Shown here in pieces: positions 1-8,204 of a stretch of DNA of 64,000 nucleotides. Under the pieces are notes generated by a model. The model did no database searches and was not told the DNA's origin. It saw nothing but the letters and a program-made list of their open reading frames with translations. The stretch is from contig NZ_CP143867.1 in NCBI RefSeq assembly GCF_036416795.1, forward strand, positions 4,580,001 through 4,644,000. The letters are read 5' to 3'. Position 1 is the first letter of the stretch, and each line of letters starts with the position of its first letter. The position numbers were made by a program, and so were the translations under genes. The DNA is from Bacteroides sp. MSB163 (GTDB lineage: Bacteria; Bacteroidota; Bacteroidia; Bacteroidales; Bacteroidaceae).

Positions 1-1294
1 CTTCTCCCTGATTTCGTACTTCCCGGAGGGCGACAATCTGCTTGATGGAATTCCGGTAATTATTCATCGCATTGTCCGTTTCCTGTACAGCGGTAAGCAC
101 GGTTTCGTTGAAGTTATGCACCGCTTCATCCAGTTGTGCACGTGCCTGTTTGGTAGCATTCACCAGCTTTGTTCCGCTGAACAGTGTCCAACTGAGGGTC
201 GGGGCTATTTCAAATGTCATGCTTTTCCGTTGGGTCAGGTCTTTCAGATCCCGGGCGGCATATCCTACAGATCCTTTCAGGAATACTTGTGGCAGCCAGT
301 CGCTTTTGCTGGCTCCCAATAGTGCGGCTTGTGCATTAACCAGTCTTTCGGCCTGGCGCACATCGGGACGACGGAGCAATAAATCGGCGGGTAATCCTAC
401 TCCAACAGGTTCCATGTAGTCGGGCAATTTCCCGATTCTTTCCAATATGGGGCGTATTTCCTGCGGATAAGTTCCCAGCAGAATAGCCAGCGAGTTGATG
501 TATTGGCTGATTCCGGATTCCAGTTGCGGAACAGATGCTTTAGTGCTGAAATACACTGATTTAGCCTGTGCTACATCCAGTTTCGATACAAGTCCCGTGT
601 TGTAGCGTACTTCGGTGATGTTGAGCACTTCCTCCTGCGTCCGGCAGTTATGCATTACCACCTGCAGTTCTTGTTGTAGCTCCCGCAAGTTGATGTAGGC
701 CGAAGCGACTTGTGCGCATAGGGATATCTGTACGGAGATGTACTCTTCACGGCTGGCTTGGAATGATTCCCGTTGTGCCTTCACCCGTTGCCGGATGCTT
801 CCGAATATATCCAGTTCCCAACTGGCATTGAGTGACGCATCATAATAATGCGTGATGGATTGGGGCAATTCGGTAGTGTTGCCACTGCTTTGCTGGCGGA
901 GCCATCCGCCATTTAAAGTAATAGAAGGGAAAAAATTACTGCGCTCCATCCGCAGGCTAGCACGTGCCTGTTCCATGCGGTCTATAGCTGCAAGTACGGA
1001 ATAGTTTTCGCCGGATGCCACGCTGATTAGCGAGTCCAGCATCGGGTCGTTGAATGCTTTCCACCACTGGTCGTCTACCGGTAATATTTGTCCGCCGAAT
1101 AAGTTGTCATTCGCGGATGCCATGCTAGAATTAGCGGTTCCTGCGGAAGTAGGGACCGTTTTAGAGTTCGGAGCCACCGTATTCCCCCAGCCTCGGGGCA
1201 ACGGTTTTTCCAAATAATGGTTGCCATTCTGTGCCGTGACGGCGGAACATAGGCACGATAAGAGCAGCACGCTGCCCCAAGCTTTAATCTTCAT
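1..1294 (-). CDS. NodT/OprM-type efflux outer-membrane factor (3' end outside window)
   Basis: Outer-membrane channel subunit of a tripartite efflux pump of the TolC/OprM/NodT class. The reading frame runs from the window edge to a start at 1292-1294; 431 codons are visible and the C-terminus is missing. From this start the protein has a signal peptide (MKIKAWGSVLLLSCLCSAVTA) cut before QNG. An in-frame ATG at 1325-1327 would add 11 polar residues and is less likely. Family motifs are visible: WWKAFNDPMLDSLI near residue 75, WELDIFGSIRQRVKAQRES, ADLLLRRPDVRQAERLVNAQ, and a second repeat ending LSWTLFSG. The family usually sits at the end of an HlyD-RND-NodT operon, but here a long non-coding region lies upstream, so any pump partners would lie beyond the left edge. 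A 22-bp-periodic array lies 190-340 bp upstream and may control it. Confidence 0.93.
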   Translation of the reverse strand, partial: MKIKAWGSVLLLSCLCSAVTAQNGNHYLEKPLPRGWGNTVAPNSKTVPTSAGTANSSMASANDNLFGGQILPVDDQWWKAFNDPMLDSLISVASGENYSVLAAIDRMEQARASLRMERSNFFPSITLNGGWLRQQSSGNTTELPQSITHYYDASLNASWELDIFGSIRQRVKAQRESFQASREEYISVQISLCAQVASAYINLRELQQELQVVMHNCRTQEEVLNITEVRYNTGLVSKLDVAQAKSVYFSTKASVPQLESGISQYINSLAILLGTYPQEIRPILERIGKLPDYMEPVGVGLPADLLLRRPDVRQAERLVNAQAALLGASKSDWLPQVFLKGSVGYAARDLKDLTQRKSMTFEIAPTLSWTLFSGTKLVNATKQARAQLDEAVHNFNETVLTAVQETDNAMNNYRNSIKQIVALREVRNQGE

Positions 1295-1483
1295 AGGTTT
1301 AGGTTGTTTTTGTGATACAGGCTTCATAACAACTTGGAACTCTATTTGTTTAGAGAAGATTAGGGAGGTATAATGGGATTCTGGCAGATGAATGTGGGTT
1401 GGTGTGAGTGATCTATAATTGAAGAAATGAATTAAAGATTGCTGATAGACTTTTGATAGATTATTGGTAATCAATAGATTGTA

Positions 1484-1632
1484 TTTACCGGGTATTTACT
1501 ACAGAGTGTAAAAGCATTTACTTCAGGATGTAACGACCTTTACCGCCTATTGTAACGACTTTTACCTCCTATTGTAACGACCTTTACCTCGGCATGTAAA
1601 TGGAGTTACCGTGCGGGGTTAACAAAGTTACC
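1484..1632. repeat. 22-bp-periodic direct-repeat array upstream of the efflux gene
   Basis: The hexamer TTTACY or GTTACC starts at 1495, 1517, 1539, 1561, 1583, 1605 and 1627: seven copies exactly 22 bp apart, with an extra TTTACC at 1484, half a period away. The best units (1529-1550, 1551-1572, 1573-1594) share the core TGTAACGACCTTTACC. The units are contiguous, so this is not a CRISPR. A 22-bp period puts each motif on the same face of the helix after two turns, as expected of an operator bound cooperatively by a protein that recognises direct repeats. It lies in the promoter region of the minus-strand efflux gene. The regulator is unknown; a LytTR-type protein is one possibility. Confidence 0.85.
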
Positions 1633-1792
1633 ATTTGGGGTAAACAGAATTTTCATGAAAGGAAACGATTGTGTACTTGTATAGTGTGTCTTTTCCTAAT
1701 TTAGCTAGACGCTTTTTCTGTTTATAAACGATATCAGTAGACGGTTCTTTAGAATATTGTACTGATCCAGTAGTCACTTCTTCCGAAGTCAT
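1628..1792 (-). CDS. possible small ORF, 54 aa, unknown
   Basis: An ATG at 1790-1792 opens a 54-codon frame ending with TAA at 1628-1630. The product is hydrophilic and lysine-rich in the middle (VYKQKKRLAKLGKDTLYKY). A sequence resembling the Bacteroides -7 element (GAACTTTG on the minus strand, near 1812-1819) lies about 20 bases upstream. The 3' end runs into the last copy of the 22-bp array. I do not recognise the product. It may be a small protein, a leader peptide for the efflux gene, the remnant of a larger gene, or chance. Confidence 0.25.
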   Translation of the reverse strand: MTSEEVTTGSVQYSKEPSTDIVYKQKKRLAKLGKDTLYKYTIVSFHENSVYPKW

Positions 1793-1912
1793 GCTGATAT
1801 AGTAGACACAGCAAAGTTCTTTTTTACCAATAGGAGAAAAATAATTTAGTAATAGGCTAATAATAAATTGGAAAATAAATTATCATTTATTTGTATATTG
1901 AAAACATAAAAA

Positions 1913-1940
1913 GCCCCTGCAAATAAAAACTTGCAGGGGC
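1913..1940 (-). terminator. intrinsic terminator of the zinc-ribbon gene
   Basis: A 10-bp perfect stem (GCCCCTGCAA, 1913-1922, with its complement at 1931-1940) and an 8-nt loop, followed on the minus strand by a T-rich tract. It starts about 30 bases after the stop codon at 1969 and fits a rho-independent terminator for the minus-strand NIF3/zinc-ribbon operon. Confidence 0.85.
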
Positions 1941-1968
1941 AGACATTTCTTTTTGAGTAACTTATGGA

Positions 1969-2787
1969 TTATTCCGCAGTCTTTCTTCTTCTCGTTGTCT
2001 TTTCCTTTACCTCTTCCTTGTGTTCGAGGGTTACACCAGCCAATTCCGGGTCAATCATGATACGTCCGCAATACTCGCAAACGATGATTTTCTTACGAGA
2101 ACGGATATCCAGTTGTCTCTGGGGCGGGATTTTGTTGAAACAACCACCACAAGCATCACGTTGTACATATACGATACCCAATCCGTTGCGAGAGTTCTTA
2201 CGGATACGCTTGAAAGATTGGAGCAAGCGCGGTTCGATCTTAGTTTCAAGTTCTTTGGCTTTGTCTCTCAGCTTTTCTTCTTCTTGCTTAGTTTCAGCGA
2301 TGATTTCATCCAGTTCGTTCTTCTTAACGTCCAGGTCTTTCTGTCTTTCATCCAACGCTTCTGTGCTCTTTGCAGCTTCAGCAGATTTCTCCTGTTCCTG
2401 TGCAGCGAACTCTTTGATTCTCTTATCGCAAAGCTCCATTTCCAGAGTCTGGAATTCGATTTCTTTGCTCAGGAAGTCGTACTCATGGTTGTTGCGTACA
2501 TTCTCTTGTTGTTCCTTGTATTTTGCGATAGAAGCTTTTGAAGTTTCAATCTCCACTCTCTTGGTAGCGATGGCGGATTTCAGTTCGGCTACTTCTGCCT
2601 TAATTCTGTCGATACGAGTGCTCAGACCGGCGATTTCATCTTCCAAGTCCTGTACTTCCAGCGGAAGTTCACCTCTTAAAGTCTTGATTTCATCAATCTT
2701 AGACAACATAGTCTGCAACTGGAACAGGGCTTTCAACTTCTGCTCCACGGTCAATTCCTGAGGATCTTTTTTTGCTTCTTTAGCCAT
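1969..2787 (-). CDS. C4-type zinc-ribbon, coiled-coil protein (DUF164 / zf-RING_7)
   Basis: 272 residues from the preferred start at 2785-2787 (MAKEAKKDPQELTVEQ). A 14-residue upstream extension is possible but would overlap the end of the NIF3 gene. Residues about 15-190 form a long heptad-rich coiled coil with many E, K and L. The C-terminal third has two cysteine pairs, CGGC and CEYC, separated by about 20 residues, forming a zinc ribbon. This architecture is that of the DUF164 family (FlgZ/CdsZ in other phyla), thought to be a nucleic-acid- or protein-binding scaffold. No flagellar or type III context exists here, so those roles do not carry over. The gene follows the NIF3-family gene by 5 bp, a pairing that suggests one transcript. 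The basic tail ends KEKTTRRRKTAE. Confidence 0.9.
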   Translation of the reverse strand: MAKEAKKDPQELTVEQKLKALFQLQTMLSKIDEIKTLRGELPLEVQDLEDEIAGLSTRIDRIKAEVAELKSAIATKRVEIETSKASIAKYKEQQENVRNNHEYDFLSKEIEFQTLEMELCDKRIKEFAAQEQEKSAEAAKSTEALDERQKDLDVKKNELDEIIAETKQEEEKLRDKAKELETKIEPRLLQSFKRIRKNSRNGLGIVYVQRDACGGCFNKIPPQRQLDIRSRKKIIVCEYCGRIMIDPELAGVTLEHKEEVKEKTTRRRKTAE

Positions 2788-2792
2788 TTTAC

Positions 2793-3887
2793 TTATAAAT
2801 ATTTTATGGGGTTGGTATTCACTTTGCACTGTTGCAGCGCAAGGTTAGGAAACAACTCCCGGATTATTGTATAGAATATTTCTTTTGTATATTGTTCGCT
2901 TTCGTAATGTCCTATCTCTGCCAACAGAATATCCGTATCGTGTCCGAAGTAATCGTGATACTTGATTTCTCCGGTGATGAACACGTCTGCACCGTTGCGT
3001 ATGGCAAGCGGCATCAGGAATGCTCCGGCTCCTCCACACAGCGCCACGGTCTGTATTTCACGTCCGGTCAGCTTATTATGCTTCAGGCAGCCTACTTCAA
3101 AGGTCTTCTTGATGCGTTTCAGGAACTCCAACTCCGTTTCCGGTGTTTCCAGTTCTCCGATAACTCCTGCCCCAGCCTGTGTCCAGCTATTCTGCAAAGG
3201 AAATAGGTCGAATGCAGGTTCCTCATACGGATGGACGCTCAGTAGAGCTTTGATGACTTCCGATTTCTTGTAGGCAGGTAATACGGTTTCTATCCGCACT
3301 TCCTTTTCCGTATGCAACTCTCCGATGCTTCCACAGAACGGGTGGCTACCCTCCTGGGCGCGGAAAGTTCCCTCTCCTTCTACATTGTAGCTGCATGCGT
3401 CGTAGTTTCCTATACAACCGCATCCGGCTGCAAACAAAGCCTTACGAACATCTTCCGCCTGTGCTGTGGGTACAAAAGTCACCAATTTTACCAAAGCATT
3501 CTCTTTGGCTTCCAGCACACGTACATTACTCAATCCTATTTTCTCGGCAATCTTGAAGTTCACACCTCCCGGAGCATTGTCCAGGTTGGTATGTGATGAG
3601 TAGATTACGATATCATTCTTGATTGCTTTCATGATACAACGCTCTACATAGTCCCTGCCCGTAATGGATTTATACCCTTTGAATATCAGCGGATGATGGG
3701 ATATGACAAGATTGTACCCTAACGTAATCGCCTCGTCCAGCACGGCTTCAGTGACGTCAAGACACAACAAAGCCCCTGTTGCTTCCGCTTCTGTCAATCC
3801 GATTTGCAGGCCGGCATTATCAAATCCGTCTTGCAATGGCAGAGGCGCGAACCGTTCAAGGGCGCTTACTATCTCCTTAATTCTCAT
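2793..3887 (-). CDS. NIF3/DUF34-family dinuclear metal-binding protein
   Basis: 364 residues from MRIKEIVSALERFAPLPLQD. The longer frame to 3914 is rejected because the -7 promoter element TATATTTG lies at 3912-3919 on this strand. The N-terminal DNAGLQIG, the HHPLIFKG motif and the later HYDSE-like GHYESEQYTKEIF supply the metal ligands of the NIF3 fold. The protein is longer than the 250-residue E. coli type because it carries the inserted PII/CutA1-like domain (about 130-240) found in many Bacteroidota and Firmicutes members. The family was once annotated as 'GTP cyclohydrolase I type 2', which is weakly supported; its cellular role is still uncertain. It is first gene of an apparent two-gene operon with the zinc-ribbon gene. 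Confidence 0.93.
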   Translation of the reverse strand: MRIKEIVSALERFAPLPLQDGFDNAGLQIGLTEAEATGALLCLDVTEAVLDEAITLGYNLVISHHPLIFKGYKSITGRDYVERCIMKAIKNDIVIYSSHTNLDNAPGGVNFKIAEKIGLSNVRVLEAKENALVKLVTFVPTAQAEDVRKALFAAGCGCIGNYDACSYNVEGEGTFRAQEGSHPFCGSIGELHTEKEVRIETVLPAYKKSEVIKALLSVHPYEEPAFDLFPLQNSWTQAGAGVIGELETPETELEFLKRIKKTFEVGCLKHNKLTGREIQTVALCGGAGAFLMPLAIRNGADVFITGEIKYHDYFGHDTDILLAEIGHYESEQYTKEIFYTIIRELFPNLALQQCKVNTNPIKYL

Positions 3888-3911
3888 GTATGCGAATAGA
3901 AAATTTCGGTG

Positions 3912-3919
3912 CAAATATA
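3912..3919 (-). promoter_or_regulatory. Bacteroides-type -7 element for the NIF3/zinc-ribbon operon
   Basis: TATATTTG on the minus strand matches the TAnnTTTG consensus, about 25 bases before the start at 3887. It argues against the longer reading frame that begins at 3914. Confidence 0.7.
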
Positions 3920-3961
3920 GTAAAAATGCACTGAATAGCTGTTCGTTTTACTCTTTTTTTA

Positions 3962-3969
3962 TATATTTG
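3962..3969 (+). promoter_or_regulatory. -7 element for the lipoprotein gene at 3996
   Basis: TATATTTG, a perfect match to TAnnTTTG, 26 bases before the ATG at 3996. It forms a divergent promoter pair with the element at 3912-3919. Confidence 0.7.
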
Positions 3970-3995
3970 TTCGGATAATTGTAAAACTCTATACC

Positions 3996-4403
3996 ATGAA
4001 AGCATTACTTTTTCCGTTTTTCGTTTTATTATGCATTCTTTTCTCGTGCCAACCCTCACCCAAAGCCCAGGATGGCGACGAAGAGGATGCACAAGAGGAA
4101 TTTGTGGATACTACGCCGAAGGCTACGGCTATTTTCTGGATAGATAAGAATAAGAAGCTACCCAGTTATATGTCTGGAAAACCGGTTCCCATACGTACCT
4201 TAAAGGCGCAAGTTGAAATAGATACGGTAGGAAGTGTTGAGGTGCTTTCTTATGTGAAGTCACAGACAAAATCTGTAGAAAGGCATATCAACTGGTGTCT
4301 TGAGACGTTTAAAGTAAAGAAAGTACTGATGGATAGTGCTTACATTAAGCCGGGTATACAGTATGTACAGCTTCGTTACACTCCGTCCAAAATGAAAGAT
4401 TAA
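3996..4403 (+). CDS. small predicted lipoprotein, unknown function
   Basis: 135 residues. The N-terminus (MKALLFPFFVLLCILFSC) is a lipoprotein signal with lipobox LFSC and Cys18 as the lipidated residue. It is followed by an acidic stretch (DGDEEDAQEEF) that could serve as a surface-export signal, as acidic residues after the cysteine do in Bacteroidota. The remainder is a small alpha/beta-like domain without recognised motifs. The stop codon overlaps the end of the convergent fetB-like gene by 4 bp. I do not recognise a function. Confidence 0.8.
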   Translation: MKALLFPFFVLLCILFSCQPSPKAQDGDEEDAQEEFVDTTPKATAIFWIDKNKKLPSYMSGKPVPIRTLKAQVEIDTVGSVEVLSYVKSQTKSVERHINWCLETFKVKKVLMDSAYIKPGIQYVQLRYTPSKMKD

Positions 4404-5209
4404 CGTTTTTTATTCTTTTCCTTCTTCTCTACCATAACTTCCAGCAATTTTCCGTTAGCATCGAACGACTTACGCGATGCCAGCGAGATGGTAATCATCA
4501 GTGAAAGCATGGATGCCGTGAAGGTTATCACCATAATCATCATCTGATATTTGATGGCAACATTCGGACTACTACCTCCCAGGATTTGTCCGATCATTGT
4601 GCCGGGCAGTGCCACCAGACCCATAACGGCAATATTGGCAATTAACGGACTAAAAGATTTTATGATAGCCTGTTTGATAAAAGGCGCCTGTGCTTCTGCC
4701 TTTGTGGCACCATTGCCAAGCAGATAGCGATACAATTGCTGTTCCCGTTTCAATCCGCTGTAATAGGCATTCAGCGCAACAACATTGCTGGATAGCATGT
4801 TTCCCATCAGGATACCGAATATCGGAATAAAATACTGGGCACTGAACACATTTTCCAGCCGTAATACAATCGCAATGAAGTACATGCCGATGCAGACAAC
4901 GCTGCATAAAAAGCCGATGGAGATAGGAATAAACAGTATTTTCCGTTTCAACTGGGTGCGTGCCAAAGCGGTTTGTGCGGCGACGAATATCATAATAATC
5001 ACCCACAGGAAGTTGATCCACGGGTTATTCCACAGAAACAAGTATTTCAGGTAGATACCGATAAAGAAAAGTTGTACAATCATCCGTGCGATACCAATCA
5101 CGGTAACCCATAATAACCCTGTCCTGAACTTCCACAAATAGAACAGCGGAATGAGCAACAGCAACAATCCGATGGCTAAACTGGTATATGATATGTCGAT
5201 AGTTCCCAC
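4400..5209 (-). CDS. fetB: FetB/UPF0014-family ABC transporter permease
   Basis: 269 residues, strongly hydrophobic, with about seven membrane segments spread along the chain. It matches the FetB (YbbM) family: the N-terminal ISYTSLAIGLLLLLIPLF, then GIARMIVQLFFIGIYLKYLF, and the mid-protein GLVALPGTMIGQILGG motif. E. coli FetAB exports iron and improves resistance to oxidative stress. Whether this homologue exports iron cannot be told from sequence. The start lies 16 bp after the stop of the ATPase gene, so the two form one operon transcribed leftwards. The C-terminus is basic (VEKKEKNKKR), as expected for a cytoplasmic tail. Confidence 0.9.
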   Translation of the reverse strand: MGTIDISYTSLAIGLLLLLIPLFYLWKFRTGLLWVTVIGIARMIVQLFFIGIYLKYLFLWNNPWINFLWVIIMIFVAAQTALARTQLKRKILFIPISIGFLCSVVCIGMYFIAIVLRLENVFSAQYFIPIFGILMGNMLSSNVVALNAYYSGLKREQQLYRYLLGNGATKAEAQAPFIKQAIIKSFSPLIANIAVMGLVALPGTMIGQILGGSSPNVAIKYQMMIMVITFTASMLSLMITISLASRKSFDANGKLLEVMVEKKEKNKKR

Positions 5210-5225
5210 TTTGTTAATCTCTTAG

Positions 5226-5861
5226 TTACAATGTTATCATCTGGTTGCATCCTTGCGCAAATCCCTGGTCGTGAGAGACGGCGAGGATGGCACTTCCCTC
5301 CCTCATCCGTTTCCGGAAGAAAGCAAGTACTTTATCCGTAGAGTCCGAATCTAGTGCGGAAGTCGGTTCATCCACAATCAGTAGCGGCTTTTGCATCAGG
5401 GTGGCTACGGCAATCATGATACGTTGCCGTTGTCCTCCGGAGATTTCATTTACACGTTTATCGTACAATTCCTCTTCCAGCCCCAATTCATCGAAGCAGG
5501 CAAATAGTTTGTCCAGTGAAAAGGGGGTATTCCGGTTAGCTTTCAGATTGAAAGGGAGTTGCACCATTTCCTTCACCCATTCCGATGGAAGTGCCAGTTC
5601 TTGCGGTATCCATGCCACTTGCCTGCGAATTTGGTCGATAGTTCCTTTTTCCAGTAAAATGCCGTTGAGGGTGATGCTCCCTGCTTTGAGAGGTACAAAT
5701 CCTAAAACTGCATTCAGCAAGGAGGTTTTTCCCCGCCCCGATTGTCCGGAAATACAGGCGATTTCCCCTTCGTGCAGTTGTAAGCAAAAACCGGAAAAAA
5801 GTGTATCTGCTCCGAAAGCGATGCATGCGTTGTCTATCTGAAGTATAATCTTGGTCTCCAT
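5226..5861 (-). CDS. fetA: FetA-like ABC transporter ATPase
   Basis: 211 residues. Walker A is GQSGRGKT (39-46), the signature ISGGQRQR is near 140, and Walker B with the D-loop reads LLIVDEPTSALD, followed by the H-loop in AVSHD. The protein is short, without extra domains, as is usual for this family. It is the first gene of the two-gene fetA-fetB operon, and a -7 element (TATATTTG) lies at 5869-5876, just upstream. The partner permease makes the FetAB assignment more secure than the ATPase alone would. Confidence 0.9.
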   Translation of the reverse strand: METKIILQIDNACIAFGADTLFSGFCLQLHEGEIACISGQSGRGKTSLLNAVLGFVPLKAGSITLNGILLEKGTIDQIRRQVAWIPQELALPSEWVKEMVQLPFNLKANRNTPFSLDKLFACFDELGLEEELYDKRVNEISGGQRQRIMIAVATLMQKPLLIVDEPTSALDSDSTDKVLAFFRKRMREGSAILAVSHDQGFAQGCNQMITL

Positions 5862-5868
5862 TTGAAAG

Positions 5869-5876
5869 CAAATATA
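5869..5876 (-). promoter_or_regulatory. -7 element for fetAB
   Basis: TATATTTG on the minus strand, eight bases before the fetA ATG at 5861. The leader would be very short; a start slightly inside the gene is possible, but none fits the ABC fold better. Confidence 0.5.
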
Positions 5877-5995
5877 GAAAGGAATTCTGAGAAAACGGTG
5901 GATTATTAGCTGAAATCAGTATCTTTAAATAAGATAAGCTGCATTTCGGCATAACTTTTTCATGCAAGCATGAAAGTTCTGCACTCAATTTGCAT

Positions 5996-6003
5996 TATCT
6001 TTG
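5996..6003 (+). promoter_or_regulatory. -7 element for the DUF2148 gene
   Basis: TATCTTTG matches TAnnTTTG and lies 29 bases before the ATG at 6032. It rules out the longer frame that begins at 5990. Confidence 0.7.
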
Positions 6004-6031
6004 CTATCAGTTTTTAATAAAAGTGAGAATT

Positions 6032-6574
6032 ATGATACAGAACGAACGTGCAAGCCGCCACGAACATGTGTTGGACGTGGCAAGGCAGATGATGACTGCT
6101 GCCCGTACCGCTCCGAAGGGAAAAGGTGTAGATATAATTGAAATAGCTATGGTCACCGGAGACGATTTAAAAGTATTGTCGGACAAGATGGTTGCTATGG
6201 TGGAAGAACACGGAATGAAGTTCTTTTTGCGGGATGCCGCCAACATTTTGCAGGCTGAATGTGTAATTATAATAGGTACGCGCGAGCAGGCGCAAGGATT
6301 GAACTGCGGCCATTGTGGTTATCCCACTTGTGCGGGACGCCCTGAAGGTGTGCCTTGTGCCGTGAATTCGGTTGATGTAGGTATAGCTATCGGTTCGGCT
6401 TGCGCCACGGCGGCCGATTTGCGTGTGGATACCCGTGTGATGTTCTCTGCCGGACTTGCTGCGCAGCAATTGGAGTGGTTGCCGGGATGCAGATCCGTGT
6501 ATGCTATTCCGGTCAGTGCTTCGACCAAGAATCCGTTCTTTGACCGCAAGCCGAAAGAAGAAAAGAAAGAATGA
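6032..6574 (+). CDS. DUF2148 ferredoxin-domain protein
   Basis: 180 residues from MIQNERASRHEHVLDVARQM. The centre holds a cysteine cluster, NCGHCGYPTCAGRPEGVPC, that resembles the four-cysteine ligand set of the Fe-S module in DUF2148 proteins, followed by a glycine/alanine-rich segment (VDVGIAIGSACATAADLR). The family is common in anaerobes and its role is unknown, presumably electron transfer or cluster binding. The stop overlaps the possible first ATG of the agmatine deiminase gene (ATGA at 6571-6574), so the two are probably co-transcribed, although no functional link is evident. Confidence 0.88.
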   Translation: MIQNERASRHEHVLDVARQMMTAARTAPKGKGVDIIEIAMVTGDDLKVLSDKMVAMVEEHGMKFFLRDAANILQAECVIIIGTREQAQGLNCGHCGYPTCAGRPEGVPCAVNSVDVGIAIGSACATAADLRVDTRVMFSAGLAAQQLEWLPGCRSVYAIPVSASTKNPFFDRKPKEEKKE

Positions 6575-7611
6575 TAAATATGAGTGATAAGTTCAATGCT
6601 GTTTTACCTGCCGAATGGGCGCCGCAAAGCGGAATACAGCTGACTTGGCCCCATGCCGGAACTGACTGGGCACATATGCTTGCGGAAGTACAAGCCTGCT
6701 TTGCCGCTATCGCACGCGAAATAGCCCAACGGGAATTGCTTCTGATTGTAACTCCCGAACCGGAGGAGGTCAAAAAGCAGATTTCAGCTACCGTCAATAT
6801 GCAGAATGTCCGTTTCATGGAGTGTGAAACGAATGATACCTGGGCGCGTGATCATGGCGCAATTACCATGCTGGATGCAGAAGGTGTTTTGATTCTTGAT
6901 TTCATGTTTAATGGCTGGGGGCTGAAATTCGCTTCAGATAAAGATAACCTGATTACCCGTCAGGCTGTGGAAGCCGGTTTCCTGAATGGGCGGTATGTTA
7001 ATCGTCTGGGCTTTGTCTTGGAAGGTGGTTCCATTGAGAGCGACGGTTTGGGAACATTGCTCACCACGTCCGAGTGTTTGCTTTCTCCCAATCGTAACGG
7101 ACAGATGAGCCGCGATGAAATCGAAGAATATCTCTGTTCTGTATTTCATCTGAAACAGGTACTTTGGCTCGATCATGGGTATTTGGCAGGAGATGATACG
7201 GACAGTCATGTCGATACGCTCGCTCGTCTTTGCTCACCGGATACTATTGCCTATGTGCAATGCACCGATACGCAGGATGAACATTACGAAGCTCTACATC
7301 AAATGGAAGAGCAACTGAAAACCTTCCGTACTTTGAATGGAAACCCCTATCGTCTGTTGGCATTACCTATGGTAAACAAGATTGAGGAAGAGGGCGAACG
7401 CCTCCCCGCAACGTATGCCAATTTCTTGATAATGAATGATGCGGTGCTTTATCCTACTTATCGTCAGCCGGAGAATGACCAACGTGCTAAAGAAATGCTT
7501 CAAGTAGCTTTCCCGCATCACGAGATAGTGAGCGTGGATTGCTGTGCATTGATAAAGCAGCATGGATCGTTGCATTGCGTGACGATGCAATATCCAGTGG
7601 GAGTGATGTAA
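6571..7611 (+). CDS. aguA: agmatine deiminase / peptidylarginine deiminase-like
   Basis: Hydrolyses agmatine to N-carbamoylputrescine and ammonia in the arginine route to putrescine. 346 residues from the ATG at 6571; a second ATG at 6580 (MSDKFNAVLPAEW) is equally good. Guanidine-modifying-enzyme features are visible: TWPHAGTDW near the N-terminus, ETNDTWARDHG, the LEGGSIESDG loop, the DDTDSHVD motif with the catalytic histidine, and a C-terminal nucleophile in HGSLHCVTM (Cys336). The partner aguB-like gene lies 1 kb downstream on the same strand, beyond decayed DNA. The close family of bacterial peptidylarginine deiminases makes the exact substrate an inference, but the aguB neighbour supports agmatine. 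Confidence 0.9.
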   Translation: MINMSDKFNAVLPAEWAPQSGIQLTWPHAGTDWAHMLAEVQACFAAIAREIAQRELLLIVTPEPEEVKKQISATVNMQNVRFMECETNDTWARDHGAITMLDAEGVLILDFMFNGWGLKFASDKDNLITRQAVEAGFLNGRYVNRLGFVLEGGSIESDGLGTLLTTSECLLSPNRNGQMSRDEIEEYLCSVFHLKQVLWLDHGYLAGDDTDSHVDTLARLCSPDTIAYVQCTDTQDEHYEALHQMEEQLKTFRTLNGNPYRLLALPMVNKIEEEGERLPATYANFLIMNDAVLYPTYRQPENDQRAKEMLQVAFPHHEIVSVDCCALIKQHGSLHCVTMQYPVGVM

Positions 7612-7663
7612 GCGAAAGTTAAGTACCCTAATAATTTAGAATAAGATATAAAAGTACTAACAA

Positions 7664-7943
7664 ATGAGAGACGCAACAAAAATAAACGATTACTTCTATG
7701 GCGCAAAGACATTATTTATTATTCCTTTGTACCAGAGGAAATATGCATGGCAACAAAAACACTGCTTGCGACTTTTTGAAGACTTAAAAAAAATTCATCG
7801 AGATCATTTGCATAGCCATTTTTTTTGGAAGTATTGTTTCAACAAAAGCAAGCGAGACAGAAGATAACTTATTAATTATTGATGGTCAACAACGTATTAC
7901 GACACTATCTGCTATGGCATATTTAGCAACCAAAAATTACTGA
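7664..7943 (+). pseudogene. DUF262 (GmrS-like) remnant, frameshifted
   Basis: The first frame begins MRDATKINDYFYGAKTLFII and carries the PLYQRKYAWQ motif typical of DUF262 N-termini. It breaks at a run of eight T (7819-7826). One base shift restores HFFGSIV and then LLIIDGQQRITTLSAMAYLA, containing the family's DGQQR signature (7881-7895), ending at a TGA at 7941. A normal DUF262 protein is several hundred residues, so the gene is both frameshifted and truncated. DUF262 proteins occur in modification-dependent restriction systems (GmrSD) and other defence loci. Confidence 0.8.
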
Positions 7944-8204
7944 ATATATGAAGCAGATGGCAAAGAAAGAACCAAAATTGCGGAAGGATGTTATGTACTT
8001 AGTTCATCAAGTACCAACACTAAACGCTCTATTCTTAATTTCCTTTTTAAGAGTTGTGAAATACCTTCTGGTGTGCTCGAATTAGAGTTAACCCCACTTG
8101 CGGACAAACTAGTAGAGGGAATAGAAGAATAGTAAGAAATGAATCTATTTCATTTACGATGAATGCATAATGCACTTCAACAGAGATATACAAGAAAGTA
8201 ACTT
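7944..8204 (+). pseudogene. degraded coding remnant between the two defence-like fragments
   Basis: After the TGA at 7941 a different open stretch gives EADGKERTKIAEGCYVLSS and continues to LTPLADKLVEGIEE before a stop near 8130. There is no evident start codon and I cannot assign the family. The following 70 bases show no reading frame of note. It looks like what is left after deletions that joined parts of more than one gene. Confidence 0.4.

Noticed and set aside
1484..1632. Reading the 22-bp repeats as a CRISPR array
   Set aside because: The repeats are contiguous with no unique spacers, and there are no cas genes anywhere in the window.
1964..2761. A 265-codon plus-strand frame opposite the zinc-ribbon gene
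   Set aside because: Its product is a low-complexity serine/leucine run produced by the complement of a lysine- and glutamate-rich coiled coil. The minus-strand frame has clear domains and a promoter.
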